DNA from: Przewalskia tangutica
Lineage: Eukaryota; Streptophyta; Magnoliopsida; Solanales; Solanaceae
Length of the DNA stretch: 64,000 nucleotides
Direction of reading: 5' to 3'
Assembly: GCA_029844215.1 (NCBI GenBank)
Contig: CM056726.1
Span: forward strand, 34,093,001-34,157,000
Positions 11,298 to 22,552 of this stretch are shown here, piece by piece; within the stretch, counting starts at the first letter, position 1; every line of letters begins with the position of its first letter. The translations under genes and the position numbers were made by a program. The notes under the pieces were generated by a model. The model made no database searches and was not told the DNA's origin. It worked only from the letters and a program-made list of their open reading frames with translations.

Positions 11298-13960
11298 AGA
11301 AAACAAAGAATAAATTGCATGAAATAGAATTAGTGTTAAAGTTGGATAAATAAAAATGAAATAAGAAAACAAAAAAAAACAAAAAAACAAAACAAAAGAA
11401 AAACAAAAAAAAAAGAAAAAAGAAAAAAAAGAAACAAACATGCAGAATGGACGTGCAAGCATTCCTTACCTTTACCCCTTCCCTTCCCCCTTTTCAATTC
11501 TCCTCCACCCTTGGTCTTCTACCTCCCATAAGTTATACAAACACCCTTACTTATACATTATACTTGGCACAAACAAAGGACTAGCACAAAGAATACAAAA
11601 TCAGAAAAAAAAAAACAAGTGAACAAGAAGAGGAAAATCAAAACATCAAGAGAGGAAGGAGAACAAAAATAGGAATACTAGGGAGCAAGGATCACTTGTA
11701 GCAACAGAACAACAATCCTTTTCACGCTTACAAGGTGAGTTTTCTCACTCAGAAATTCTTGGTAACATCCTTTATTTTTAGTTCAATACATGTTGGAAAA
11801 AGAATTGAGTGTTGAAAAGAAATATTGAACTTTTGATTGTTTAGACAACTACTTGCGTCATGAATTTTACGAATTGTTCTCACTGAGTTATAATTGTTAG
11901 AATTTGATGAAATTCGGAGTAATTGTACACCTCTCTAATATGATCATATAGAACCAAAAATGAGGTAAAATGGACGTACGGTTTGAAAGTTATCATAGTT
12001 CAAAGTTCCTGCCTTAGATTTGGTCGAAATTCGGAAAGGCATAATTACGAACTGTTTTTATTGAGTTTTACTTATTAGAATTATATGAAAATTTACATGG
12101 TTGTAAATCTCTCTGTTACGGACAGATATATATAAATATTTATTAAAACGGACTTACGAGTTGAGAGTTATTGTAGTTTGAAGTTGCTGCCTCGGATTCG
12201 TCGGAATCTAGAAGGGCAGGACGTTGAAACGTAAAACTGTACTAATCTGTGGGGAATATGAAAATTGTTGCTAAATGAAAGTTCTAGATCTCTTTGTTTT
12301 GGACATTGTGAGACCTTACGGGGGTCTATCCGACTTACGGATTGAGAGTTATCGCTGTTTAAAGTTTCTGCCTCGGATCTATCGAGATCCAGGAAGGGCA
12401 GCGAATAAAAGTGTAAAACTGTACCAAATGGTACAGAATATGAAAGGATGGTTCACATGGAGACGTGTAGCTCTCTGTTCTCATCGTTTTGAGATTTTAT
12501 AGGGCTTGAACGGGTTTACAGATTAGGAGTTATGACTATTCTAAGATTGGGTGTTGTTTAATAAATATTCTGCCGAAATAAATTTCATGTGGCTGTTTTG
12601 AGGATAAATTTGTGTTAGTTACCCAAAGTAGTTTTAAATGAAATTTGGTACAGTGAAAGATCCCCGTCTTACCTTAGTTTCCGCTTGAGAAACATCTTAG
12701 TTGGAGTTATGGTTAAAAAGTTATAATCGTTACAAGTATGAATGACAGAATGTTAGAAAAGAGAATAGTATTTAGTTGATCTTCTGAAAAATATGAAAAG
12801 TGAATACGTGTTCACATAACTATATAAATATATAATGGATCGGGTTGCACGCCGCAACAAAACGTAAAGTGAATACGCGTTCACAAATACGTAAACATAA
12901 TGGATCGGGTTGCACGCCGCAACAAAACGTAAAGTGAATATATGTTCACAAATACGTAAATATAATGGATCGGGTTGCACGCAACAAAACGTAAAGTGAA
13001 TCTGGCGTTCACAAATACGTAAACATAATGGATCGGGTTGCACGCCGCAACAAAACGTAAAGTGAATATATGTTCACAAATACGTAAATATAATGGATCG
13101 GGTTGCGCCGCAACAAAACGTAAAGTGAATACACATTCACAAATACGTAAACATAATGGATCGGGTTGCGCCGCAACAAAACGTAAAGTGAATACGTGTT
13201 CACAAATACGTAAATATAATGGATCGGGTTGCACGCCGCAACAAATATGAAAGATGAATACATGTTCACCTATATATAAATATGAAAAGTGAATACGCGT
13301 TCACAAATATATAAATGTAATAAACATGTGGAAATGCAGGGAATGTCTTAACGTATAATACGAGATAAAATGAAGTGTTAGTTAAACCGAGAATTTCCTA
13401 TGAGGAGTTGTTGCATATTTAAAGATGTTGTAACCTGATATGTTTTTGCAATATGCTTATTACGTTATAATGTGATTGCACTTGGAATATTGTGGTGTTA
13501 CTTTGAATTGCAGGGTAAGGTTCTCACTCAGCCCCAGATGGTAGGGCTGACTCTTTATTTAACATGTTTCAGGAAAGCGTGATAGAGAAAGACTCACGCC
13601 AAGGCTAGCGATCGTCCGCGACCTCTTGTCATACCAAGTCCATTGCTTGGGCTTGGTACTCGAGTTCGAATGTCACCCGGTGTCTCGAAATGCGGGTGTG
13701 GAATGGGCTCCTTCCAACTTAGAATAATATTTGTCAGTACGTCTATGTAGAAACAATGTTTGCACGAGCATGGGCTCGCGTTATATTTTCAATAAAGTCA
13801 TGAACAAATTTCTTTATTGTTATTTTTATTAATAGCTCCGTATCTGAATATAAGTTTAAATTTCTAAATAAAGAGAATTAAATGGTGCTCCTGGTGGAAA
13901 ATAATTGTCCAGGTGCCATCACGCCCTAAGTAAAGACTTGGGAAAAGTCGGGGCGTGACA
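11207..13960 (+). repeat. 5' LTR of element B
   Basis: Begins TGTGAAATCC and ends GGGGCGTGACA. A (TA)n and A-rich stretch occupies 11220-11440, a 65-bp minisatellite 12790-13316, and a block at 13512-13560 (ctcactcagccccagatggt) is shared with the LTR of E. A 150-bp segment at 13580-13720 differs from the 3' LTR far more than the rest. Confidence 0.93.
12790..13316. repeat. Minisatellite in the 5' LTR of B, about 65-bp units
   Basis: About seven units, each with two short inverted repeats: GTTGC-acgcc-GCAAC and GTGAA-nnnnnn-TTCAC. Three units have shorter GTTGC...GCAAC loops. The same array is in the 3' LTR at 21371-21895. Confidence 0.9.
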
Positions 13961-13963
13961 AGT

Positions 13964-13975
13964 TGGTATCAGAGC
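13964..13975 (+). other. Primer binding site of element B (tRNA-iMet)
   Basis: TGGTATCAGAGC lies three bases after the 5' LTR. It is the standard complement of the 3' end of initiator methionine tRNA and would start minus-strand DNA synthesis. Confidence 0.9.
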
Positions 13976-14222
13976 TAAACCAGGTTAAGAGATTCTAGGA
14001 AGTTTTCTTCGAGTTGGGTGTTTGAACGGTTACTTATTATGCGGTGTGCGCGCCACCTTAGTAATAAGTGAACGGAATAACATCCTAAAGTTTCCCTTCT
14101 TTCGTACTCTTCTCGTGCCTACCTTGAGTCTTTTCAAAGACTTGATTTCTCGTACTACCTCCTTCACACGGGTTAGAAAAGGGGATTGTACAACGTTATA
14201 CTGACTAATATGATTTGTGTAG

Positions 14223-14555
14223 ATGGCGATTATAAGGCGAGTTCCAACAAAAAGGGAAGTACTCATGGAACAGGCAAAGGAAATGAGAGCTCAGAGGGAG
14301 TTCATGCGTCGTAAGATGGACTCAGAAGGTGATTTTGATGATTACATTGATGACACAATCGTACTATGTACATATTTTCTTAGGACTAGAAGGAAAAGGC
14401 GTTCATACGACCCTACCTTCTTCAACCTTCCAATTGGAGCCATACTACAGATAATAGTCAATTCCGTCCCAGAAAAGTTTCATTCCGCATTCAGAAAGGC
14501 AAGGATGCTAAGAGAAGATATTACAGAAAATTCATTGCAATTTCGCATCGTGTAA
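14223..14555 (+). CDS. Leader ORF of element B (110 codons), upstream of gag, function unknown
   Basis: An open frame between primer site and gag: start ATG at 14223, stop TAA ending 14555. The N-terminal third is rich in Arg, Lys, Glu and Met (PTKREVLMEQAKEMRAQREF) and looks helical; the rest includes LPIGAILQIIVNSVPEKFHS. No family is recognised. The homologous leader of E (about 37130-37490, minus) encodes a recognisably similar product (PTKRETLIE, MRAQKEFM, YPIGVILHIIVNSIP) with synonymous changes and one in-frame codon loss, which argues for past protein-level selection. It is not part of gag, which starts at 14938. Confidence 0.5.
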   Translation: MAIIRRVPTKREVLMEQAKEMRAQREFMRRKMDSEGDFDDYIDDTIVLCTYFLRTRRKRRSYDPTFFNLPIGAILQIIVNSVPEKFHSAFRKARMLREDITENSLQFRIV

Positions 14556-14937
14556 GAGGAGTAAGGCATAGAATGAACTATATGGAAAGAGAAGCAAAAG
14601 GAAGGTTCACTGGAGTTGAATGCCAACTGCGGAATAGGCGAATCATGCGGTTAAGCCTTTAACGCGTGATAGTAGGGTCTGCTTCGATGAGGGCTATAGC
14701 GGGTTGCACAGTGGCAGAGTTGACCTGATGTGATGTATTGTAGTCATGACATGGTTGTTTTAAAATATGATGAATGAAGTGCTATGAATACAAGAAAGAA
14801 AGGATATGTTTTATTAAATTATTTTTTTTCTTGTTGGCATATTGTGGTGTTGCATGCTTATGAACTATAAGAAAATTTTAAGAGCTAGAGTAGACATTCC
14901 GTCTTCTAAAATATGAGTGTATTTGTCTTCACAGAAA

Positions 14938-16215
14938 ATGGTGAATTCACAAATCCCGGGGGCTCAAGAGGAGGTTCATCACGAAGCTCATGTACCTCCA
15001 GTTGACGTAGTGGTGTCTGAAGGGAGCGGAGAAAATGTCGGAGAAAATGTTGGAGATAATGAGAGTCAAATGGCCCAAGAAACAGTGGGACAAAAACTAG
15101 ATACTGCAGTTCCACACATGGTTCCGCCCGCACCTAGTGTCTCTGTCATAGCCCCGAACCAGAACCAGACGGCCCAGGGACCGATTGCGACTGCACCACG
15201 GACCGAGAGTGTAGAAGCTCAAGCAGTACCTGATAGGCTATGGGCAAATTTTATGAGGAGAAGAGAACCATCAGACTGGGGAAGGACCCCAAGGCCGACG
15301 ATGGTATTCCTCGATGAAGTTGAAGACTTAATGTTCACATTGGGATTCACGGAGACGCAGGCGTCAACTTGGTAGCGCACGACTAGTGGATGATGCAGGG
15401 TGTGGTGGAGAAATTTTAGGAAAAATCGTCCCCGATGTCACCACCAATGACTGGGGAGGTTGAGCGCATTCATTGAGAAATTTATGCCTATGCGCGCGAT
15501 GCGCTCGACGAGTTTGAACAATTGAAGCAAGGTGACCGCAGCATGTCGGGAATATGACACACGATTCGTGAGGTTATCGGCATACAACACACATGTCGTC
15601 CTACGAAATGGATAGAGTCAAGCGATTTGTAGAGGTTTAAACCCGAACATAGCGAGAGAAGGTGGTGGCGTTAGCCAACGATCGAACTTATCTTGATTGT
15701 CGATATGGCTTTGAGGTAGAAGGTTTTGCTAAAGCAAAAAGAGAATATTCGCGAAGAGATTTGGACGTCGTGATCATTTAACCAGTCAAAATCGAAGGGG
15801 AGTTTAGTAAGGGATCTTCGTGACCAACCAATCAATGGGCGATCTTATTTCAAGCCTAAGGGGCACAGTTGGTCTAATTACCAAGGTAGCAAGGACAAGA
15901 CTACCAACCCTAACACAGGAGGTGACAAATCGATTTGTAAGATTTGTCAAAGAAAACACACTGGAGAATGTCGTCTCTTAACGAAGACATGTTATAACTG
16001 TGGAGAGTCAGGCCACTATGCCAGGGATTGCACGAAGAAGACTCAAACTCAATCTATTCTGGCGAGGTCAGAAGCACCCACAATCGCCTCTGTGGGAAAT
16101 CGGAAACCAACCCCGCGAGTCGGAAGGTCAACAACCCAACAATTTAACAGGCTCTACGCTTTGCCCTGCAGGAATGGCGCGTAAGCATCTAATGCGGTGG
16201 TCACAGGTATTTTTC
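14938..16215 (+). pseudogene. Element B gag
   Basis: Starts MVNSQIPGAQEEVHHEAHVP, in agreement with the gag start of E. The N-terminal open part runs to 15375 and contains RPTMVFLDEVEDLMFTLGF, the beginning of the retrotransposon gag domain. From 15375 to 15900 the capsid region is recognisable (WWRNF, FEQLKQGDRS in E) but broken by many small indels. Two zinc knuckles are at about 15932-16030: CKICQRKHTGEC and CYNCGESGHYARDC. Indels are dense in the capsid part while the downstream RT is almost clean. Confidence 0.88.
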
Positions 16216-17106
16216 TAGTCTCGAGTATTCCTGTATTTGTATTATACGATCCCGGCTCTACATTTTCATATGTGTCAATGGACTTTGCTAAGAATTTACA
16301 TGTAGAACCTTCTTATTTAAGTGAACCTGTTGAGGTTATGACACGAGGGCCTCATTAGGGCCTCTCGGGTGGTAAATAATTTTCCATTAGAAGTGAATGG
16401 CAGGGGAACAATGGTGAACCTAGTACTACTTGATATGGTAGACTTCGACGTCATTTTGGGTATGGATTGGTTGTCGGCATGTTATGCCATGTTAGATTGT
16501 CGACGAAAGATAGTGAGATTAACTTTTTCCGGAGAACCAGAAGTTGTTATAAGGGGTAGGGTTGGAATATCCTCAGGTCAGTTTATTTCCTACCTTGGGG
16601 CTCAAAAGTTATTGAGAAGTCACAAAGTGGAGTATGCATATCTGGCTAATACAGTGGATACCCAAAAAGAATCCCCAGCGGTAAATGATGTTCCTATTGT
16701 TCGAAATTTTCCGGAGGTTTTTCCTGAAGATCTTCCATGCCTCCCTCCGGATAGAGAAGTGGAGTTTGCCATAGAGTTAATTCCGGGTACAAGACCTATT
16801 TCTATTCCTCCATATCGAATGGCCCCAGCTGAATTGAGGGAGTTAAAAGAACAATTGAATGATCTTCTGGATAAAGGCTTTATAAGGTCTAGTGTTTCTC
16901 CTTGGGGTGCACCAGTCCTGTTTGTGAAGAAGAAAGACGGATCGCTCCGAATGTGCATCGATTATCGGCAGCTCAATAAGGTCACGATCAAGAACCGGTA
17001 CCCATTACCAAGAATCGATGATCTTTTTGACCAACTTCAGGGAGCTAGCTATTTTTCCAAGATTGATCTCCGTCGGGATATCACCGGTGAAAATAAATCC
17101 AGATGA
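16216..17106 (+). pseudogene. Element B aspartic protease and RT N-terminus
   Basis: The active site YDPGSTFSYV is at about 16240-16275. The frame is lost near 16345, and the open stretch 16369-17106 continues with FDVILGMDWLSACYAMLDC, then SYLGAQKLLRS, FPEVFPEDLPCLPPDREVEF, SPWGAPVLFVKKKDGSLRMC and IDYRQLNKVTIKNRYPLPRI. It ends at a frameshift near 17070, where two single-base losses turn the expected RSGYHQL into unrelated residues. Without the two breaks this would be a normal chromovirus protease-RT junction. Confidence 0.9.
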
Positions 17107-17470
17107 TATATCCAAAACAGCCTTTAGAACCCGATACGACCATTATGAGTTCTTGGTCATGTCTTTTGGGTTAACCAATGCCCCAGCAGCTTTTATGGAT
17201 TTAATGAACAGAATCTTCAAACCATTCCTAGATTTGTTCGTGATTGTGTTCATAGATGATATCCTAATCTACAGTAAGAGTGTTGAAGAATATGAAGAGC
17301 ATCTGAGGGTAGTGCTTCAAGTCTTGAAACAGGAGAAACTATATGCTAAATTTTCAAAGTGTGAATTTTGGTTGGAAAAGGTAGCCTTTTTGGGTCATGT
17401 TGTGTCAAGGGATGGAATTATGGTAGACCCCCAGAAGATAGAAGCGGTGAAGAAGCGCCAAAACCGACCA
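17088..17470 (+). pseudogene. Element B reverse transcriptase palm and thumb
   Basis: In the frame after the break: INPDDISKTAFRTRYDHYEF, FVIVFIDDILIYSK (catalytic FIDD), EHLRVVLQVLKQEKLYAKFS and FLGHVVSRDGIMVDPQKIEA. It loses frame again at about 17450, shortly before the RNase H connection. The catalytic aspartates are intact. Confidence 0.9.
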
Positions 17471-18040
17471 CTCCGGCTGAGGTTAGAAGTTTCTTGGGTT
17501 TGGCTGGGTATTATAGAAGATTCGTAAAAGGTTTTTCTAGTCTTGCTGCTCCTTTGACCCGATTGACTCAAAAAGCGGTTAAGTACCAGTGGTCAGAAGC
17601 ATGTGAGTCAAGTTTTCAGAAACTAAAGGAATTGTTGACTACCGCACCAGTCCTAACCTTACCATCGGGACAAGAAGGGTTCACAGTCTATTGTGATGCC
17701 TCTAGAGTTGGGTTAGGATGTGTCTGACGATTTGGAAAGGTTATTGCATATGCATCTAGACAATTGAAGATACATGAGAAGAATTACCCAACTCATGACT
17801 TGGAATTAGCTGCGGTGGTGTTTGCCTTACGAATATGGAGACACTATTTGTATGGTGTGCATGTGGACATATTTACAGATCATAAGAGTTTGCAGTACAT
17901 AACCACGCAGAAGGATTTGAATCTCCGACAAAGAAGATGGTTAGAGTTGCTTAAGGATTATGACCTTAGTATTCTTTACCATCCTGGGAAAGCCAACGTG
18001 GTGGCCGACGACTCGATGGGAGATCAACGGCAGCTTGGCC
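17440..18040 (+). pseudogene. Element B RNase H
   Basis: Readable as KPTTPAEVRSFLGLAGYYRR, then YCDASRVGLGC (first catalytic Asp), a stop TGA at 17726-17728 where relatives have LMQHG, then HDLELAAVVFALRIWRHYLY (Glu), VDIFTDHKSLQYITTQKDLN (Asp) and HPGKANVVAD. Only the short loss around the stop separates two otherwise intact halves. Confidence 0.9.
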
Positions 18041-18329
18041 CATTTGGCAATACAAAAGAGGGGTATTGTTCGGGAGGTACAAAGTTTGGGAAACCTCGGG
18101 AGTTGCATAACTGAGGTCGGTGAAGGGAGGGTGGTGGTACATGATACCTCGCATCGCCTAGCTTGAAATAAAAGAAAGTCATTTGAGGATACGGAGTTTG
18201 TTGGATTTCGGAGAGGCTCCAACAGGAAAACCTTCACGATTTACATTGGGAGATAATGACGGAACCTTCGGTATAAGGGTAGGTTATGTGTTCTAAGGTA
18301 AAGGATCTAAGGAGGAAGATCTTAGATGA

Positions 18330-19565
18330 GGTCACAACACAAGATATTCCATTCATCCAGTGGTCAACAAAATGTATCGGGACCTCAAGGCAAATTATCG
18401 GTGGGGACGGGATGAAGAAGGGCGTTGCGGAGTTTGTCGGGAGGTGTCTTATATGTCGCCAGTGAAAGTGAACATCAAAACTCGCGGATTACTTCAGACA
18501 TCGAGTCCCCATGAGGCAATGGGAGGCGCTTCATATGGATCTGGTAACTGGTCGACCGACAACTCGAGAAGGGTATGATTCTATTGGGGTGATTGTTGAT
18601 CGACTTACAAAGTCAGCCCATTTCTTACCGATCAGACTACGTACGCGCACCACAAGACGCATGCATTTATTTGAAGGAGATTGTGCGGTTACACGGATTC
18701 CTTTACAAATTATTTCAGATAGGGTTCCCGATTCACCTCACACTTTTGGCAAAGTTTCCACAGGTCTCGGACAAAAGTTAAGTTAAGCACGCTTTACACC
18801 CGCAAATGATGGGCAACCGAGCGAACAATTCAAACACTTGAGGACATGTTGCGATCTTGTGTGTTAGATTTTCAGGGAAGCTGGTTGGACCATCTATGTC
18901 TAATTGAGTTCGCCTACAACAATAGTTTTCACTCTAGCATACAAATGGCCCCGTTTGAAGCATTATATGGACGAAAATGTAGGTCTTCACTTGGATGGTT
19001 CGAGGTGGGTGAGACGCAACTGTTCGGACCTGAAGTCATTCAGGAAACAAATGGTAAGGTACAGACGATTTGGGAGAGGATCAAAACAGCTCATAGTCGT
19101 CATAAGTCCTATGCGGATCATCGGAAAAGAGATCTTGAATTTCAAGAGGGGGAGAAAGTATTTTTAAAAGTGTCCCCAATGAGGGGAGTTATGCGTTTTG
19201 GTAAGAAAGGAAAATTGAGCCCAAGGTTTATTGGGCCATATGAGATCTTGCGAAGAGTGGGGAATGTGGCTTACGAATTAGCACTTCCACAAGAGTTGGA
19301 AGCAGTGCATCCGGTATTTCATGTGTCAATGTTACGAAAATATTTGCACGATCCAAGTCACGTCATCCTTCCCCAGGAGATAATTCTTAATGAGGAGCTT
19401 CAATATGAAGAAGTTCCGGTGGAAATACTTGATAGGAAGGTTAAGCGCCTTAGGAATAAAGATATTGCTTCCGTGAAGGTCCTATGGAGGAACCACGCCA
19501 CCGAGGAAGCCACCTGGGAAGCGGAGGAGGCGATGAAAGTCAAATATCCGTTCCTATTTGACTAA
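18330..19565 (+). pseudogene. Element B integrase with chromodomain-like C-terminus
   Basis: The zinc finger (about 18360-18470) and first half of the core (18511-18790: GVIVDRLTKSAHFLPI, then degraded IISD) are disrupted by indels. From 18846 a clean 239-codon frame covers the core end (EFAYNNSFHSSIQMAPFEAL), the GPY/F-type module (KGKLSPRFIGPYEILRRVG, HPVFHVSMLRKYL) and a chromodomain-like end (PVEILDRKVKRLRNKDIASV, then TEEATWEAEEAMKVKYPF), stop at 19563-19565. This end places B in the Tekay/Del group of chromoviruses; the chromodomain would direct integration to heterochromatin. Confidence 0.88.
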
Positions 19566-19629
19566 GGTAATAAAAAAAATGCATTACATAGTACTTCATA
19601 TGTGTGTCATTTGCGTGTCTTTATGCATG

Positions 19630-19792
19630 TGTTACAACCTTATTCTCATTCGAGGACGAATGCTTCTTAAAGGAAGGGAGAATGTGAAGCCCCAAATTAG
19701 TGTTACAATAACAATAAACATTATTGTGTCTATGTGATTATGTTACGACCTTATTCACATTCGAGAACGAATGTTGCTTAAGGAGGAGAGAA
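19630..19792 (+). other. Duplicated polypurine tract and LTR-start segment of element B
   Basis: Two copies about 112 bp apart: 19630-19690 (cattcgaggacgaatg, then aaaggaagggagaa, then tgtgaagcccc) and 19742-19800 (cattcgagaacgaatg, then aaggaggagagaa, then tgtgaaatccg). The second adjoins the real LTR at 19793. The first is a PPT followed by a few bases of LTR-like start. Confidence 0.75.
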
Positions 19793-22552
19793 TGTGAAAT
19801 CCGAAAAAAATATATATATAGTTGTGGTTGGGTCAAAAAAAAAAAATATATATATATGTATATGTATATATATATAAGAAAACAAAGAATAAATTGCATG
19901 GAATAGAATTAGTGTTAAAGTTGGATAAATAAAAATGAAATAAGAAAACAAAAAAAAATAAAAAAAACAAAAGAAAAACAAAAAAAAAGAAAAAGAAAAA
20001 AAAGAAACAAACATGCAGAATGGACGTGCAAGCATTCCTTACCTTTACCCCTTCCCTTCCCCCTTTTCAATTCTCCTCTACCCTTGGTCTTCTACCTCCC
20101 ATAAGTTATACAAACACCCTTACTTATACATTATACTTGGCACAAACAAAGGACTAGCACAAAGAATACAAAATCAGAAAAAAAAAACAAGTGAACAAGA
20201 AGAGGAAAAATCTGAAAAACATCAAGAGAGGAAGGAGAACAAAAATAGGAATACTAGGGAGCAAGGATCACTTGTAGCAACAGAACAACAATCCTTTTCA
20301 CGCTTACAAGGTGAGTTTTCTCACTCAGAAATTCTTGGTAACATCCTTTATTTTTAGTTCAATACATGTTGGAAAAAGAATTGAGTGTTGAAAAGAAATA
20401 TTGAACTTTTGATTGTTTAGACAACTACTTGCGTCATGAACTTTACGAACTGTTCTCACTGAGTTATAATTGTTAGAATTTGATGAAATTCGGAGTAATT
20501 GTACACCTCTCTAATATGATCATATAGAACCAAAAATGAGGTAAAATGGACGTACGGTTTGAAAGTTATCATAGTTCAAAGTTCCTGCCTTAGATTTGGT
20601 CGAAATTCGGAAAGGCATAATTACGAACTGTTTTTATTGAGTTTTACTTATTAGAATTATATGAAAATTTACATGGTTGTAAATCTCTCTGTTACGGACA
20701 GATATATATAAATATTTATTAAAACGGACTTACGAGTTGAGAGTTATTGTAGTTTGAAGTTGCTGCCTCGGATTCGTCGGAATCCAGAAGGGCAGGACGT
20801 TGAAACGTAAAACTGTACTAATATGTGGGGAATATGAAAATTGTTGCTAAATGAAAGTTCTAGATATCTTTGTTTTGGACATTTTGAGACCTTACGGGGG
20901 TCTATCCGACTTACGGATGGAGAGTTATCGCTGTTTAAAGTTTCTGCCTCGGATCTATCGAGATCCAGGAAGGGCAGCGAATAAAAGTGTAAAACTGTAC
21001 CAAATGGTACAGAATATGAAAGGATGGTTCACATGGAGACGTGTAGCTCTCTGTTCTCATCGTTTTGAGATTTTATGGGGCTTGAACGGGTTTACAGATT
21101 AGGAGTTATGACTATTCTAAGATTGGGTGTTGTTTAATAAATATTCTGCCGAAATAAATTTCATGTGGCTGTTTTGAGGATAAATTTGTGTTATTTACCC
21201 AAAGTGGTTTTAAATGAAATTTGGTACAGTGAAAGATCTCCGTCTTACCTTAGTTTCCGCTTGAGAAACACCTTAGTTGGAGTTATGGTTAAAAAGTTAT
21301 AATCGTTACAAGTATGAATGACAGAATGTTAGAAAAGAGAATAGTATTTAATTGAGCTTCTGAAAAATATGAAAAGTGAATACGTGTTCACATAAATATA
21401 TAAATATATAATGGATCGGGTTGCACGCCGCAACAAAACGTAAAGTGAATACGCGTTCACAAATACGTAAACATAATGGATCGGGTTGCACGCCGCAACA
21501 AAACGTAAAGTGAATATATGTTCACAAATACGTAAATATAATGGATCGGGTTGCACGCCGCAACAAAACGTAAAGTGAATACGCGTTCACAAATACGTAA
21601 ACATAATGGATCGGGTTGCACGCCGCAACAAAACGTAAAGTGAATATATGTTCACAAATACGTAAATATAATGGATCGGGTTGCACGCCGCAATAAAACG
21701 TAAAGTGAATACACATTCACAAATACGTAAACATAATGGATCGGGTTGCACGCCGCAACAAAACGTAAAGTGAATACGTGTTCACAAATACGTAAATATA
21801 ATGGATCGGGTTGCACGCCGCAACAAATATGAAAAATGAATACATGTTCACCTATATATAAATATGAAAAGTGAATACGCGTTCACAAATATATAAATGT
21901 AATAAACATGTGGAAATGCAGGGGAATGTCTTAACGTATAATACGAGATAAAATGAAGTGTTAGTTAAACCGAGAATTTCCTATGAGGAGTTGTTGCATA
22001 TTTAAAGATGTTGTAACCTGATATGTTTTTGCACTATGCTTATTACGTTATAATGTGATTGCACTTGGAATATTGTGGTGTTACTTTGAATTGCAGGGTA
22101 AGGTTCTCACTCAGCCCCAGATGGTAGGGCTGACTCTTTATTTAACATGTTTCAGGAAAGCGTGATAGAGGAAAGGCTCCACGCCAAGGCTAGTGATAGT
22201 CCCGCAGCCTCTTGTCATACCAAGTCCATTGCTTCGGGCTTGGTACTGCCAGTTCGTAATGTCGCCCAGTGTCTCGGGAAATGCCCGTGTGGAATGGGCT
22301 CCCTTCCAACTTAGAATAATATTTGTCAGTACGTCTATGTAGAAACAATGTTTGCACGAGCATGGGCTCGCGTTATATTTTCAATAAAGTCATGAACAAA
22401 TTTCTTTATTGTTATTTTTATTAATAGCTCCGTATCTGAATGTAAGTTTAAATTTCTAAATAAAGAGAATTAAATGGTGCTCCTGGTGGAAAATAATTGC
22501 CCAGGTGCCATCACGCCCTAAGTAAAGACTTAGGAAAAGTCGGGGCGTGACA
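19793..22552 (+). repeat. 3' LTR of element B
   Basis: TGTGAAATCC ... GGGGCGTGACA, 2760 bp. Differs from the 5' LTR by scattered substitutions, TA-repeat length, small changes in the minisatellite and one dense cluster at about 22160-22300. Confidence 0.93.
21371..21895. repeat. Minisatellite in the 3' LTR of B, 65-bp units
   Basis: Seven units with the same paired inverted repeats as in the 5' LTR; here nearly all units are full length. Confidence 0.9.

Larger units (their letters stand above)
11207..22552 (+). mobile_element. Element B: near-complete Tekay/Del-type chromovirus, youngest insertion
   Basis: It has 5' LTR 11207-13960, primer site 13964-13975, leader ORF, gag, protease, RT, RNase H, integrase with chromodomain-like end (stop at 19565), polypurine tract and 3' LTR 19793-22552. 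Total length is 11,346 bp. The TSD cttat is perfect (11202-11206 and 22553-22557). The other LTR of C keeps the empty site (ccctttcttatataacatg near 28143). The LTRs (2754 and 2760 bp) are nearly identical outside one short cluster. Gag, protease and integrase contain frameshifts. Confidence 0.93.

Noticed and set aside
11203..11462. Phe/Tyr-rich minus-strand ORFs, also at 19778-20035
   Set aside because: Low-complexity A-rich and (TA)n sequence of the B LTRs.
12753..13269. Overlapping minus-strand ORFs with repeated PDPLYLRICEHIFTLRFVAA-like peptides
   Set aside because: They are translations of the 65-bp minisatellite in successive frames; the unit is not a multiple of three, and the frames arise only because the repeat lacks stops.
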